Positions 24,179 through 31,188 of a stretch of 36,971 nucleotides of DNA are shown piece by piece. The notes beneath the pieces are model-generated. The model did not search any database, was not told where the DNA came from, and was given only the letters and a program-made list of their open reading frames with translations. This DNA is from Deltaproteobacteria bacterium (GTDB lineage: Bacteria > Desulfobacterota > Desulfobaccia > Desulfobaccales > 0-14-0-80-60-11). The stretch covers positions 1-36,971 of the forward strand of contig VGSJ01000025.1 of assembly GCA_016875015.1 (NCBI GenBank), in the 5' to 3' direction. The position numbers and the translations under genes are program-made. How positions within the stretch are numbered: the stretch's first letter is position 1; each line of letters starts with the position of its first letter.

Positions 24179-24364
24179 AAACTTGGCGGGGCGCCCCTGA
24201 GGTTAAATGCCTCGCGCCGGCGGATGGCTCCATCAGGCAGGCTGGTTGCAGTGGAGTTGCCCGGCCCCAAGAAATTTTTTGGCAAGTTTATCTCCGGGGT
24301 CTTGGTTTGCTGCAACCCCGGGGTTCTGCAATGCCCCCCCAAAAAAACCACCCTTTTCGTTATG

Positions 24365-24550
24365 CTACTGCATATCGCAGCCGCCAATATAACCATGAAG
24401 CGCTTGCATAAGTTTTGAGATATTGCCGCCTGATTCCACAATTTTTTTGTATGTAGCTACTGCCGCTTCATCCCACCTCCAGGTATCTTCAAAGGCTTTA
24501 ATTTGAGCCTTTGATCTCGAACCATCCTGCTCGGCAAATAAAACATTATA
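24365..24550 (-). pseudogene. Fragment of a DNA methyltransferase (N4/N6-adenine type, restriction-modification)
   Basis: From 24550 leftwards the reading YNVLFAEQDGSRSKAQIKAF, then EDTWRWDEAA and HGYIGGCDMQ matches what I remember of the segment just after the DPPF motif of site-specific DNA methyltransferases. There it continues into a MAPRL-x-ELHRVLKPTGS block. Here a TAG follows CDMQ directly, and sequence before YNVLF does not continue the family, so both ends are lost. Only 61 codons remain. It is non-functional and marks a deleted restriction-modification locus. Confidence 0.6.
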
Positions 24551-24749
24551 CTTTAGGATATATCTCGCAACTCCGATAGAAATTGCCGATTGGCTCAAGA
24601 AAGCCTCAGCCGGGCGAGGAAATGGGATTTTGCATGAAAAGCAGGTATGGACTCGCAGAGCACACGCAGCAGGCACTACCGATGAGATTCCTATGTCTTG
24701 GAAGTTCACGGAGAAGAGGCTTCAGGAAATAGCAGAGAAGAACGGATGA
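24549..24749 (+). pseudogene. Unidentified C-terminal gene remnant, abutting the methyltransferase fragment
   Basis: The plus strand stays open and protein-like from about 24549 to a TGA at 24747: it includes YLATPIEIADWLKKASAGRG, QVWTRRAHAAGTTDEIP and SWKFTEKRLQEIAEKNG. There is no start codon or ribosome site. The junction with the methyltransferase fragment on the other strand falls at 24549-24550, which looks like a recombination or deletion point. It may be the end of a restriction-related protein, but I do not recognise it. Confidence 0.4.
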
Positions 24750-25104
24750 GTGGTGTCAGCACAAGAGGAACTCCTATGCCCCGAAGCTGTCCCCAGTACC
24801 AGCCTTAAAATGGCTAACGGCCAAGTGGGACGATAGATTCATGCCAACGCTTACTGCCCTTTTACTGACCTAAATTTAGCCTATTCTAAAAGATTAACTT
24901 ATTGATTTTTCAACTACAAAGATGGCGGATGGAGTAGGATTCGAACCCACGCACCATAGTTCACCTCCAAATGACATGATTGACGGTTATCTGGAGGAAG
25001 AAAGATGCGAACCCAGGACTCATTATTTCGAGAAGATCGATCCATTTGATGGTGAGGGTGCCTAGTTTTAAGAGAACTTTACCTCGATGGGTACAATGAT
25101 TTTT
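24750..25104. other. Gene-free remainder of the scar downstream of tmRNA
   Basis: No intact gene. Apart from the tRNA-Ser 3' fragment at 24923-24954, the sequence is lower in GC than the surroundings and contains stray stops in all frames. Together with the fragments at 24365-24749 it forms a degraded insert next to the 3' end of tmRNA, a common integration site. Confidence 0.5.
24923..24954 (-). other. Orphan 3' end of a tRNA-Ser gene (attachment-site-like)
   Basis: The minus strand gives a T-stem GTGGG/CCTAC around TTCGAAT, a 7-nt acceptor strand TCCATCC, discriminator G and CCA. A G73 discriminator fits tRNA-Ser. No D-arm, anticodon arm or 5' acceptor strand (GGATGGA) is found within 120 bp, so only the 3' third is present. 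Such fragments are left by integrases that recombine at tRNA 3' ends. Confidence 0.6.
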
Positions 25105-25143
25105 GAGAAAAAAAAGGCCCTTTTCAGGGCCTTCTTTTTTCCC
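25105..25143 (-). terminator. Rho-independent terminator of tmRNA (bidirectional)
   Basis: AAGGCCC (25114-25120) and GGGCCTT (25127-25133) form a stem around TTTTCA. On the minus strand it is followed by a run of eight T (complement of 25106-25113 region), about 85 nt after the tmRNA 3' end. A T tract on the other side (25135-25143) means it works in both directions. Confidence 0.85.
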
Positions 25144-25217
25144 GCCTCGGGAAGTCCTGGAGCGGGTTTTTTGGGTGTCTTAAAATTTATAACACTCTGG
25201 TTTTATTACATTAAAAT

Positions 25218-25565
25218 TGGTGGAGGCGGCGGGAGTCGAACCCGCGTCCGCCAATAGTCCCTGGAAGCTTCTACATGCTTAGCCGGCGTTTTAGTTTCGC
25301 CCCTGAAGACTTCCACTGGCAGAATTCTTAGAGGCTAGCCCGCTTTAGTTTTCGTCCGCCAACCCGCAGGCTTTATTGGCGGCTTTGCCAGGATACCGTC
25401 ATCTTAGGGTCCTCTCCCGGCGTCGAACCCCAGATGCTAGCCTTAAGCGGCTAGAGCGTAGCCGTAGTTGTCGGCACTTATGGTTTTCCTACCCGTTTAA
25501 CGAGCGGACAGGACCTCGGCATGCAACTTACAGTTCTCCATTCACGTCGAAGCCGTTACGCCCCC
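25218..25565 (-). ncRNA. ssrA: tmRNA (transfer-messenger RNA), tag ADNYGYALAA
   Basis: One-piece tmRNA of about 348 nt. The 5' end GGGGGCG pairs with CGCCTCC before the encoded CCA; the T-arm is GTTCGACTCCCGC. The 5' domain has the conserved GGCTTCGACG and AAGTTGCATGCCGAGG. The tag frame runs from GCC at 25475 to TAA at 25443 and encodes ADNYGYALAA, with the usual ALAA ending recognised by ClpXP. It rescues stalled ribosomes with SmpB. A TATAAT box lies 10 bp upstream and a terminator about 85 nt downstream. Confidence 0.95.
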
Positions 25566-25574
25566 GTGAATATA

Positions 25575-25602
25575 ATTATAATCATTATTCAGGTTTCCGC
25601 AA
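25575..25602 (-). promoter_or_regulatory. Sigma-70 promoter of ssrA
   Basis: The minus strand has a perfect TATAAT (25580-25575) ending ten bases before the tmRNA 5' end. TTGCGG (25602-25597) lies 16 bp upstream as a partial -35. Confidence 0.6.
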
Positions 25603-25658
25603 GCCCTCCCGGCAGCGCCAGGCGGTTACAAGGACTCCGGCTTATTCCGGGGCGGCCG

Positions 25659-26297
25659 TCAGCGGTTCTCCCGGAATTTGTGGGCGGCCCCCATCAAGCG
25701 GTAGACCGAGGCGCCGGAGAGGGCGGCAATGTCCTCGGTGGGGAAATATTGGGGGATGGTCTCATCGAACAAGATGGTGGCCTCGGGAGCAAATTCTTCG
25801 TCTCCCCCCCACAGGACATGGGTGATGGACACCCGGGGAAAGGCCATAAACCGGGCTGCGGCATCGCCCAGGGGCAGGGATTCTCCACCCAGGCTGGCCG
25901 CCACCTTGCCGTAGAGGGTGAGGTCATGGCCGAAGGTCTCCAGTAACGGCTTTTTGGCCCGGGAGACGAAGGCGGACCAGTAGAAACCGCCTTCCGGGAC
26001 CTGGCGGAAATCGATGGTCCGGCCGGTGAGGGGTTCTCCCGAGGCCTTGAGCAGGTAGTGGAGGATGAGGATCTGCTCCGGGAGGGAAATCTCGCCGGCG
26101 CCGTTGCCCGGGGTCACGCGGACCTCCGGCCAGGTGATGCGCCGCGCCTGGCCGAAATAGGAGACGATGAGGCCCTCTTGGGCATCCTCGACAAAGTGTT
26201 GGGCGCCGGTTCGGTTTTCCAGGCGCTTGGGATTGAGGTTTTTCAATTCCGCTACGGCCAGGGCGATGGCCGCCTTATAATCATCGCTGCGGGGCAT
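25659..26297 (-). CDS. DUF3786-domain protein
   Basis: 212 residues. The pattern matches DUF3786 from memory: ILILHYLLKASGEPLTG, TIDFRQVPEGGFYW, then LGGESLPLGDAAARF, HVLWGGDEEF, ILFDETIPQYFPTEDIAAL. The family occurs in anaerobic Desulfobacterota and methanogens and has no proven function; it is often seen near corrinoid or C1 genes. It is a soluble protein with no signal peptide. I chose the ATG at 26297 because GGAGGCGGC lies directly upstream; the frame is open for 52 further codons without support. It is divergent from the aromatic operon and its 3' end is about 95 bp before the tmRNA gene. Confidence 0.8.
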   Translation of the reverse strand: MPRSDDYKAAIALAVAELKNLNPKRLENRTGAQHFVEDAQEGLIVSYFGQARRITWPEVRVTPGNGAGEISLPEQILILHYLLKASGEPLTGRTIDFRQVPEGGFYWSAFVSRAKKPLLETFGHDLTLYGKVAASLGGESLPLGDAAARFMAFPRVSITHVLWGGDEEFAPEATILFDETIPQYFPTEDIAALSGASVYRLMGAAHKFRENR

Positions 26298-26548
26298 GCC
26301 GCCTCCTTCATGGTCTCCGGATCGAGCGGGCCAGGCAGCCGGGCAAAGTCCGGCGTTTCTTACGGCCGCCGGCATTCGGGCGGTGCGGTTGCGTTTAATA
26401 AGAGGGAAAGTTGCATTTCCATTAAACGCCGGCAATCGGGAGAGGGCTGCCAAACCAATGAACCATTCTGTGGCCCGTTAACCCCAGCCAATCCGCGTCT
26501 CCGTATATTTCAGCATATCACAATTACCGTAAAGCCAAAAAATTTATG

Positions 26549-26577
26549 TTGACACCGGGGCGCGGATATTTTAGGGT
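26549..26577 (+). promoter_or_regulatory. Sigma-70 promoter of the aromatic operon leader
   Basis: Consensus TTGACA (26549-26554), 17-bp spacer, TAGGGT (26572-26577). Predicted start near 26584, about 20 nt before the leader-peptide ATG and 228 nt before the first enzyme gene. The 26298-26548 gap towards DUF3786 shows nothing else. Confidence 0.65.
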
Positions 26578-26602
26578 TATAAAAGTCGAGGAAATCAAGA
26601 CA

Positions 26603-26686
26603 ATGCAGTCCAGTTGGCCCCGGACCCCGAACTTTTATTTTAGCTATTATTATTTTACCGGGCCAGGAGTGCGCCTCGACTTTTAA
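26603..26686 (+). CDS. Leader peptide of a Phe/Tyr transcription attenuator
   Basis: A 27-codon frame starting at ATG 26603, preceded by GAGGA 11 nt upstream. It encodes MQSSWPRTP, then NFYFSYYYF, then TGPGVRLDF and TAA. Nine of 27 residues are aromatic, and seven of the eight residues at positions 11-18 are Phe or Tyr. This is the signature of leader peptides such as PheL, where ribosome stalling at the aromatic codons senses charged tRNA. It is followed 31 nt later by a terminator hairpin and then the aromatic-pathway operon. The last codons lie in an RNA stem with the ribosome site region. A chance ORF with this composition directly before this operon is very unlikely. Confidence 0.85.
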   Translation: MQSSWPRTPNFYFSYYYFTGPGVRLDF

Positions 26687-26712
26687 AAGAATGTAGGCAC
26701 CAAGAAAAAAAT

Positions 26713-26757
26713 CTTTTAAAAGCCGTGGCGCAGGCGAGGCGACCACGGCTTTTTTTA
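26713..26757 (+). terminator. Attenuator terminator with overlapping antiterminator segment
   Basis: AAAAGCCGTGG (26718-26728) and CCACGGCTTTT (26743-26753) form an 11-bp stem ending in a run of seven T. The left shoulder is CTTTTAAAAG (26713-26722), identical to CTTTTAAAAG at 26680-26689 around the leader stop codon. The two self-complementary decamers can pair and would break the terminator. TAAAAGTCGAGG (26580-26591) can pair with CCTCGACTTTTA (26674-26685) and block that antiterminator. This gives the standard logic: stalling at Phe/Tyr codons allows antitermination, and completing the leader allows termination. Confidence 0.8.
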
Positions 26758-26811
26758 TCGGCGGCCGTGGGGGCTCAGGGCCTCTCGGGCACTGCGGCGA
26801 GGGAGGAAAAA

Positions 26812-27609
26812 GTGGTAGGCAAACAGATTCGCATGGAACGCATCTTGAACCGGGACACGGGGCGCACGGTGATCGTCCCCATGGATCACGGGGTCACGGT
26901 TGGCCCCATTGAAGGCCTCATCGACATGAAGACCACCGTCAATGCGGTGGCCAGCGGCGGGGCCAATGCCATCCTCATCCACAAGGGGCTGGTGTCCAGC
27001 GGCCATCGCCGCCGGGGCAAGGACGTGGGGTTGATCATTCACCTGTCGGCCTCCACCGCCCTGTCACCTTATCCCAATGCCAAGACCCTGGTGTGCACCG
27101 TGGAGGAAGCCATCAAGCTGGGGGCGGACGCCATCTCCATTCACGTCAACGTGGGAAACGGCTCCGATCAGGAGATGCTGTCCGATCTGGGCCGGGTGTC
27201 CCGGGAAGCCCGGGAATGGGGGATGCCGCTGTTGGTCATGATGTACCCCCGGGGCGAAAAGATCAAAGATGAATACGACCCCCAGGTGATCATGCACGTG
27301 TCCCGGTTGGGGGCGGAACTGGGGGCGGACCTCGTCAAGATCTCGTACACCGGTTCGGTGGAGTCTTTCCGCAAGGTGGTGGCCGGCTGCCCGGTGCCGG
27401 TGGTTATTGCCGGCGGCCCCAAAATGAGTTCGGACCGGGATATTCTGGAGATGGTGCAGGGGTCCATCGAGGCCGGGGGCGCCGGGGTGTCCATCGGGCG
27501 CAATGTCTTCCAGCACCGTGACCCCAGCCGCATGGTGGGGGCGATCAGCATGCTGGTGCACGAAGACTCCGGCGTCGAAGAAGCATTATCGTTCCTCCAG
27601 GCAGTTTAA
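26812..27609 (+). CDS. 2-amino-3,7-dideoxy-D-threo-hept-6-ulosonate (ADH) synthase, AroA'
   Basis: 265 residues, class I (Schiff-base) aldolase of the DhnA/AroA' family. It joins aspartate semialdehyde with 6-deoxy-5-ketofructose 1-phosphate, the first step of the archaeal-type route to 3-dehydroquinate, replacing DAHP synthase. Catalytic parts: D25 in PMDHG, the tyrosine in MMYPRG and the Schiff-base lysine in DLVKISYTG; a phosphate-binding IAGGPK and GVSIGRNVF close the barrel. I chose the GTG at 26812 because GGGAGG lies five bases upstream; the frame is open to 26725 but that part overlaps the terminator. First enzyme gene after the attenuator and followed by AroB', which supports ADH synthase over fructose-bisphosphate aldolase. 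Confidence 0.88.
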   Translation: MVGKQIRMERILNRDTGRTVIVPMDHGVTVGPIEGLIDMKTTVNAVASGGANAILIHKGLVSSGHRRRGKDVGLIIHLSASTALSPYPNAKTLVCTVEEAIKLGADAISIHVNVGNGSDQEMLSDLGRVSREAREWGMPLLVMMYPRGEKIKDEYDPQVIMHVSRLGAELGADLVKISYTGSVESFRKVVAGCPVPVVIAGGPKMSSDRDILEMVQGSIEAGGAGVSIGRNVFQHRDPSRMVGAISMLVHEDSGVEEALSFLQAV

Positions 27610-27625
27610 ACGTTAGGATCTCTAA

Positions 27626-27835
27626 ATGAGCGTTCAGCAAGGTATTGCAGATTATCTCAGGACCAATCGTCCAAAGCCTTTTTGCGATGATTGCATTAAA
27701 GATAATCTTGGACTTGCGAGAAGACCACAAGCCCAGGCCACCACTTCGTCGCTCGCACAATCTAACGATTTCACTAGAGGGTCTGGCATATGCTCAGATT
27801 GTGGAGAGGATAAGCTGGTTACGAACGCCGGGTAG
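27626..27835 (+). CDS. Small zinc-ribbon-like protein within the aromatic operon
   Basis: 69 residues: MSVQQGIADYLRTNRPKPFC with the first pair CDDC (20-23) and a second pair CSDC near 56-59, spaced as in a zinc-binding fold, with KLVTNAG at the end. The N-terminal 'IADYLR' and the cysteine pairs look like a real, conserved small protein, but I do not know its family or function. AGGA lies seven bases before the ATG, and the gene starts 16 bp after AroA', so it is co-transcribed. Codon use is less GC-biased than in the flanking enzymes. It might be a regulator or a metallochaperone-like protein; neither is shown. Confidence 0.6.
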   Translation: MSVQQGIADYLRTNRPKPFCDDCIKDNLGLARRPQAQATTSSLAQSNDFTRGSGICSDCGEDKLVTNAG

Positions 27836-27879
27836 AGTTATGTCTCATAATAGCAGCATATAATGGAAGCCTATTTTTT

Positions 27880-27969
27880 CCCCCTCCCATGGTGGGAGGG
27901 GGTTAGGGGGAGGGGGATTGACGATGCTGAGCCACCCCCACCCTGACCCTCCCCCATCAAGGGGGAGGG
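27880..27969. repeat. Double C/G-rich hairpin repeat between AroA' and AroB' regions
   Basis: First hairpin CCCCCTCCCA/TGGGAGGGGG (27880-27902), second CCCTCCCCC/GGGGGAGGG (27947-27969), with CACCCTGACCCT between. It resembles the hairpin at 3685-3735. This looks like a dispersed intergenic repeat inserted in the operon. It leaves 68 bp before AroB'. Confidence 0.65.
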
Positions 27970-28037
27970 AATTTTAGGTCTTCCCGATCATGAGGCGATC
28001 TATTACTTGGTCCTCTCGCCTATGGAAGGAAGAACTA

Positions 28038-29030
28038 ATGAAACAGCTATGGGTCAGAGTTGACCCCTGGGACAAAAAGCTCGTGACCACTGCCCTGGAG
28101 AGCGGCGCGGACGCGGTGTGGGTCCCCCAGGGCCGGACCGAAGAGGTTAAGGCCCTGGGACTCATCACCGTGGTGGCGCCGGACGGCGACCTGGTGCCGG
28201 GCCGGGACGTCCAGGAAGTCGCGATTTCAAGTACCGCCGACGAACCCGAGGTCATCCGCCTGGCCCGCCAGGGACCGGTGGTGGTGCACACCCCCGACTG
28301 GACCATCATCCCTTTGGAAAACCTGGTGGCCCAGAGTCACAACATCTTTGTCGAGGTGAAAGATGAGGACGCGGCCCGCACCGCCCTGGGGGTGCTGGAA
28401 AAGGGCGTGGACGGCCTGGTGGTCGCGGATGCGACGCCGGCCATGATCAAAAAAATCGCCCGCCTGGTGAAAGACGCCTCGCCGCCGGTTAAGCTGACCA
28501 CCGCCAGGATCACCCTTCTTAAACCCTTGGGGATGGGCGACCGGGTCTGCGTGGATACCTGCAGCAACCTGGCCCCGGGAGAGGGGATGCTGGTGGGCAA
28601 CTCCTCGGGGGGCCTGTTCCTGGTGCATGCCGAATCCCTGAAGAATCCGTACGTCGCCCCCCGGCCCTTCCGGGTCAACGCCGGGCCCGTGCACGCCTAT
28701 ATCCGGGTCACCGGGGATAAGACCAGGTACCTGGGGGAACTCGCGGCCGGGGACGAAGTCCTGGTCGTCAACCACCAGGGGCGCACCACCCCGGCGGTGG
28801 TGGGCCGGGTCAAGGTGGAGCGCCGCCCCTTGATGCTGGTGGCCGCCGACGCGGGCGGCCGGGAAATAGCCACTATCTTGCAGAACGCCGAGACCATCCG
28901 CCTCACCCGCGCCAGCGGCGAGGCCGTGTCCATTGTCACTTTACAACCTGGGGATGAAGTGCTGGTGGCCCTGGAAGATACGGGCCGCCACTTCGGCCAC
29001 AAAATCCAGGAAACCATCCTGGAGAAATGA
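28038..29030 (+). CDS. 3-dehydroquinate synthase II (AroB', archaeal type)
   Basis: 330 residues, typical for DHQS-II. It converts ADH to 3-dehydroquinate by NAD+-dependent oxidative deamination and cyclisation, unrelated to normal AroB. Family motifs: GDRVCVDTC, GEGMLVGNSSGGLFLVHAES, RPFRVNAGPVHAYI and GRHFGHKIQE near the C-terminus. The ATG at 28038 has GGAAGGAAGAA before it; earlier in-frame ATGs lack a site. It overlaps pheA by four bases (ATGA), so they are translationally coupled. With AroA' it forms the alternative shikimate entry known from methanogens and several Desulfobacterota. Confidence 0.9.
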   Translation: MKQLWVRVDPWDKKLVTTALESGADAVWVPQGRTEEVKALGLITVVAPDGDLVPGRDVQEVAISSTADEPEVIRLARQGPVVVHTPDWTIIPLENLVAQSHNIFVEVKDEDAARTALGVLEKGVDGLVVADATPAMIKKIARLVKDASPPVKLTTARITLLKPLGMGDRVCVDTCSNLAPGEGMLVGNSSGGLFLVHAESLKNPYVAPRPFRVNAGPVHAYIRVTGDKTRYLGELAAGDEVLVVNHQGRTTPAVVGRVKVERRPLMLVAADAGGREIATILQNAETIRLTRASGEAVSIVTLQPGDEVLVALEDTGRHFGHKIQETILEK

Positions 29031-30127
29031 CGATTATGGAAAAAACGGAAAAAGAAGCCATCAGAAGTCGGATTGACACCCTGGACCAGGAACTCCTGAA
29101 CCTGCTGAACCAGCGCCAGACCCTGGCCCAGGCCATCGGGCGCATCAAGAACCAGGAAGGCCGGGGTACCCTGGATTTTCAGCGGGAAGAGGAAGTCCTG
29201 GCCCACCTCATGCATCTGAACCCCGGCCCTCTGAGCCCCTCGGCCCTGCGCAACATCTTCCGGGAGATCATCTCCGCGGCCCGGGAGGTCCAGATTCCTT
29301 TCGGGGTCGCGTTCCTGGGGCCAGAGGCCACCTTTTCCCACCTGGCGGCCCTGAAAAAGTTCGGCCGGGCCACCCGCTTCGGTCCAATGGCCACCATCCA
29401 GGAGGTTTTTGCCGAAGTGGAGAAGGGCAAGTTCCAATACGGGGTGGTGCCCATCGAGAATTCCACCGAAGGCATCGTGAACATCTCCATGGACCTGTTT
29501 GCCGAGACCTCGGTGAATATTTGCGGGGAGATCTTCCTGGAGGTCTCCCACGACCTGGTGTCCAAGTCCGGGCAGCGGGCCGATATCGAGGTCATTTACA
29601 CCCACCCCCAGGCCCACGCCCAGTGCCGCCGTTGGCTGGGGACGCATTTAGGCGAGATCCCCATCCTGGAGGTGGCCTCCACCGGGGTGGCGGCCCAGAA
29701 GGCGGCCAAAAACCCCAACGCCGCGGCCATTGCCAGCGCCTTCGCGGCGCCCTTGTATGACCTGCGGGTGGTGGAATCCCGCATCGAAGATAATCCAGGC
29801 AACGTCACCCACTTCTTTGTCATCGGGTCCGATGCCCCCGGGCCCACCGGCAAGGACAAGACCTCCATCATTTTTGCGGTGGACAACATCCCCGGGGCCC
29901 TCTACAAGACCCTGCGCCCCCTGGCGGAGCGGAACCTCAACATGACCCGCATCGTCTCGCGCCCGGCCAGAAACGAGGCCTGGCGCTACCTCTTCTTCGT
30001 GGACGTGGACGGCCACACCACCGAACCACCGTTGGGTCAGGCCCTGGAGGAAGTGGAGGCCATCAGCGCCCACTTTAAACTCCTGGGCTCCTTTCCCCGG
30101 TCCGCAGGCGTGGAGAATCTCAGTTGA
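29027..30127 (+). CDS. pheA: Bifunctional chorismate mutase / prephenate dehydratase
   Basis: 366 residues. AroQ-type chorismate mutase (about 5-90; R-x2-ID-x-LD-x2-LL-x-LLNQR), prephenate dehydratase (about 95-275; FLGPEATFS, VVPIENSTEG, NVTHFFVIG where most homologues have TRF), and an ACT domain (about 285-360; PGALYKTLRPL, IVSRPA where ESRP is usual). It makes phenylpyruvate from chorismate and is normally inhibited by phenylalanine through the ACT domain. The altered ESRP could weaken that control, leaving the attenuator as the main control; this is speculative. It overlaps aroB' by four bases; an ATG nine bases later is also possible. Confidence 0.93.
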   Translation: MTIMEKTEKEAIRSRIDTLDQELLNLLNQRQTLAQAIGRIKNQEGRGTLDFQREEEVLAHLMHLNPGPLSPSALRNIFREIISAAREVQIPFGVAFLGPEATFSHLAALKKFGRATRFGPMATIQEVFAEVEKGKFQYGVVPIENSTEGIVNISMDLFAETSVNICGEIFLEVSHDLVSKSGQRADIEVIYTHPQAHAQCRRWLGTHLGEIPILEVASTGVAAQKAAKNPNAAAIASAFAAPLYDLRVVESRIEDNPGNVTHFFVIGSDAPGPTGKDKTSIIFAVDNIPGALYKTLRPLAERNLNMTRIVSRPARNEAWRYLFFVDVDGHTTEPPLGQALEEVEAISAHFKLLGSFPRSAGVENLS

Positions 30128-30420
30128 GGGTTTTTGGTTTTTAGTTTTTGGTTAAAAGTCCAGGTGCGGAGGTTCACAAATTAATACCTGCACTTTAATT
30201 TTCTCGCTTGTCATCCTGAGGGAGCGGAGCGACCGAAGAATCTTATAAAATAACCCGGTGGGGCGGGCCTCCGTGCCCGCCAGCAACAGGCGGCCAGAGA
30301 CGGCTGCCCCACCAACGCGATTGGGGGCGGCTTTGAATACCAGAATCTCTAAACCTTTAATGGCGGTTGCAGCTTCGAATGATTGAAAACCAAAAACCAA
30401 AAACTAAAAACCGAAAACCG
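30128..30420. repeat. MITE-like element with 25-bp terminal inverted repeats
   Basis: The left end GGTTTTTGGTTTTTAGTTTT (30129-30153 in full) is the inverted complement of 30395-30419 at 24 of 25 positions. Inside are a 'TCATCCTGAGG...GAAGAATCTT' segment, a known kind of dispersed bacterial repeat, and a GGGCGGGC/GCCCGCC palindrome. There is no transposase. The right arm is translated as the N-terminus of AroD. It sits between pheA and aroD in the operon. Confidence 0.6.
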
Positions 30421-31098
30421 TCTCTTAGGATTTGCGTGCCGGTGGTGGAGGCCACGGTCAACCGGGCCCGGGGCAAGTATCAGCGAGCCGCCCGCAAAGG
30501 CTTGTGGACCGAGGTCCGGCTGGACTATCTCGAGGAGCCGGCCCCGAATCTATCGCGCCTGTTCCGGACGTTGCCGGGGCCGGTGATCGCCACCAACCGC
30601 CTGGCCGCGGAAGGGGGGCGTTGGCAGTCAGACGAGGCCCACCGCCTTGGCCTCCTTGCCGAGGCCCTGAATCTGGGCGTGACCTGCCTGGACCTGGAGT
30701 TGGCCGCGGACGCGATCTTCCGCCGGGAGATTCGGACGCGCCGGGGGCCAACCAAATTGATCCTCTCCTGGCACGATTTTGCCGGCACGCCGGAGACGGC
30801 CCGGCTGGAAGCAATCCTGGATGAGATGCTGGCCTCTGAGGCGGACGTCGTGAAAATGGTCGCCCTGGCCCGGGAGCCGGCCGACAACCTGCGGCTGCTC
30901 TCCCTCATCCCCCGGGCTCGGGCTCAGGGCAAGGAAATCATCGCGTTTTGCATGGGGCCGGTGGGCAAATGGTCCCGGATCGCCGCGCCTCTGTTAGGGA
31001 GTTGGCTCACCTTCGCGCCTTTCAGCAAGCAAGGGGCCTCGGCCCCGGGCCAGCTCACGGTGAACGACCTCAAGCGGGTGTGGAACACCTTGAAATAG
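30379..31098 (+). CDS. aroD: Type I 3-dehydroquinate dehydratase
   Basis: About 239 residues from the ATG at 30379. It dehydrates 3-dehydroquinate to 3-dehydroshikimate through a Schiff-base lysine. Type I motifs: EVRLDYLEE, the catalytic histidine in LSWHDF, the lysine in DVVKMVALA, and FCMGPVGKWSR. The conserved domain begins at LRICVPVVEA; the preceding 15 residues (MIENQKPKTKNRKPS) come from the right arm of the repeat just upstream. No ribosome site is seen, so the true start is uncertain; a TTG at 30367 is in frame. The enzyme domain itself is intact. Confidence 0.88.
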   Translation: MIENQKPKTKNRKPSLRICVPVVEATVNRARGKYQRAARKGLWTEVRLDYLEEPAPNLSRLFRTLPGPVIATNRLAAEGGRWQSDEAHRLGLLAEALNLGVTCLDLELAADAIFRREIRTRRGPTKLILSWHDFAGTPETARLEAILDEMLASEADVVKMVALAREPADNLRLLSLIPRARAQGKEIIAFCMGPVGKWSRIAAPLLGSWLTFAPFSKQGASAPGQLTVNDLKRVWNTLK

Positions 31099-31103
31099 TG
31101 TAG

Positions 31104-31120
31104 GGCGGGCACTGCCCGCC
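31104..31120. repeat. GGCGGGC-ACT-GCCCGCC palindrome after aroD
   Basis: Perfect 7-bp arms, preceded by GTA as in the related copies at 32061 and 35286. It lies just past the aroD stop, in a 90-bp gap before aroE. Either an mRNA stem or a dispersed repeat. Confidence 0.6.
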
Positions 31121-31188
31121 ATCTTTTTAATCGTCGGGTGCGCGCACCATCAAAGGGAAGGCTGACCGTTGCAAACTGAGCACGCAAA

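Noticed and set aside
24955-25060. A complete tRNA gene next to the tRNA-Ser fragment
   Set aside because: No matching 5' acceptor strand, D-arm or anticodon arm could be found upstream on the minus strand.
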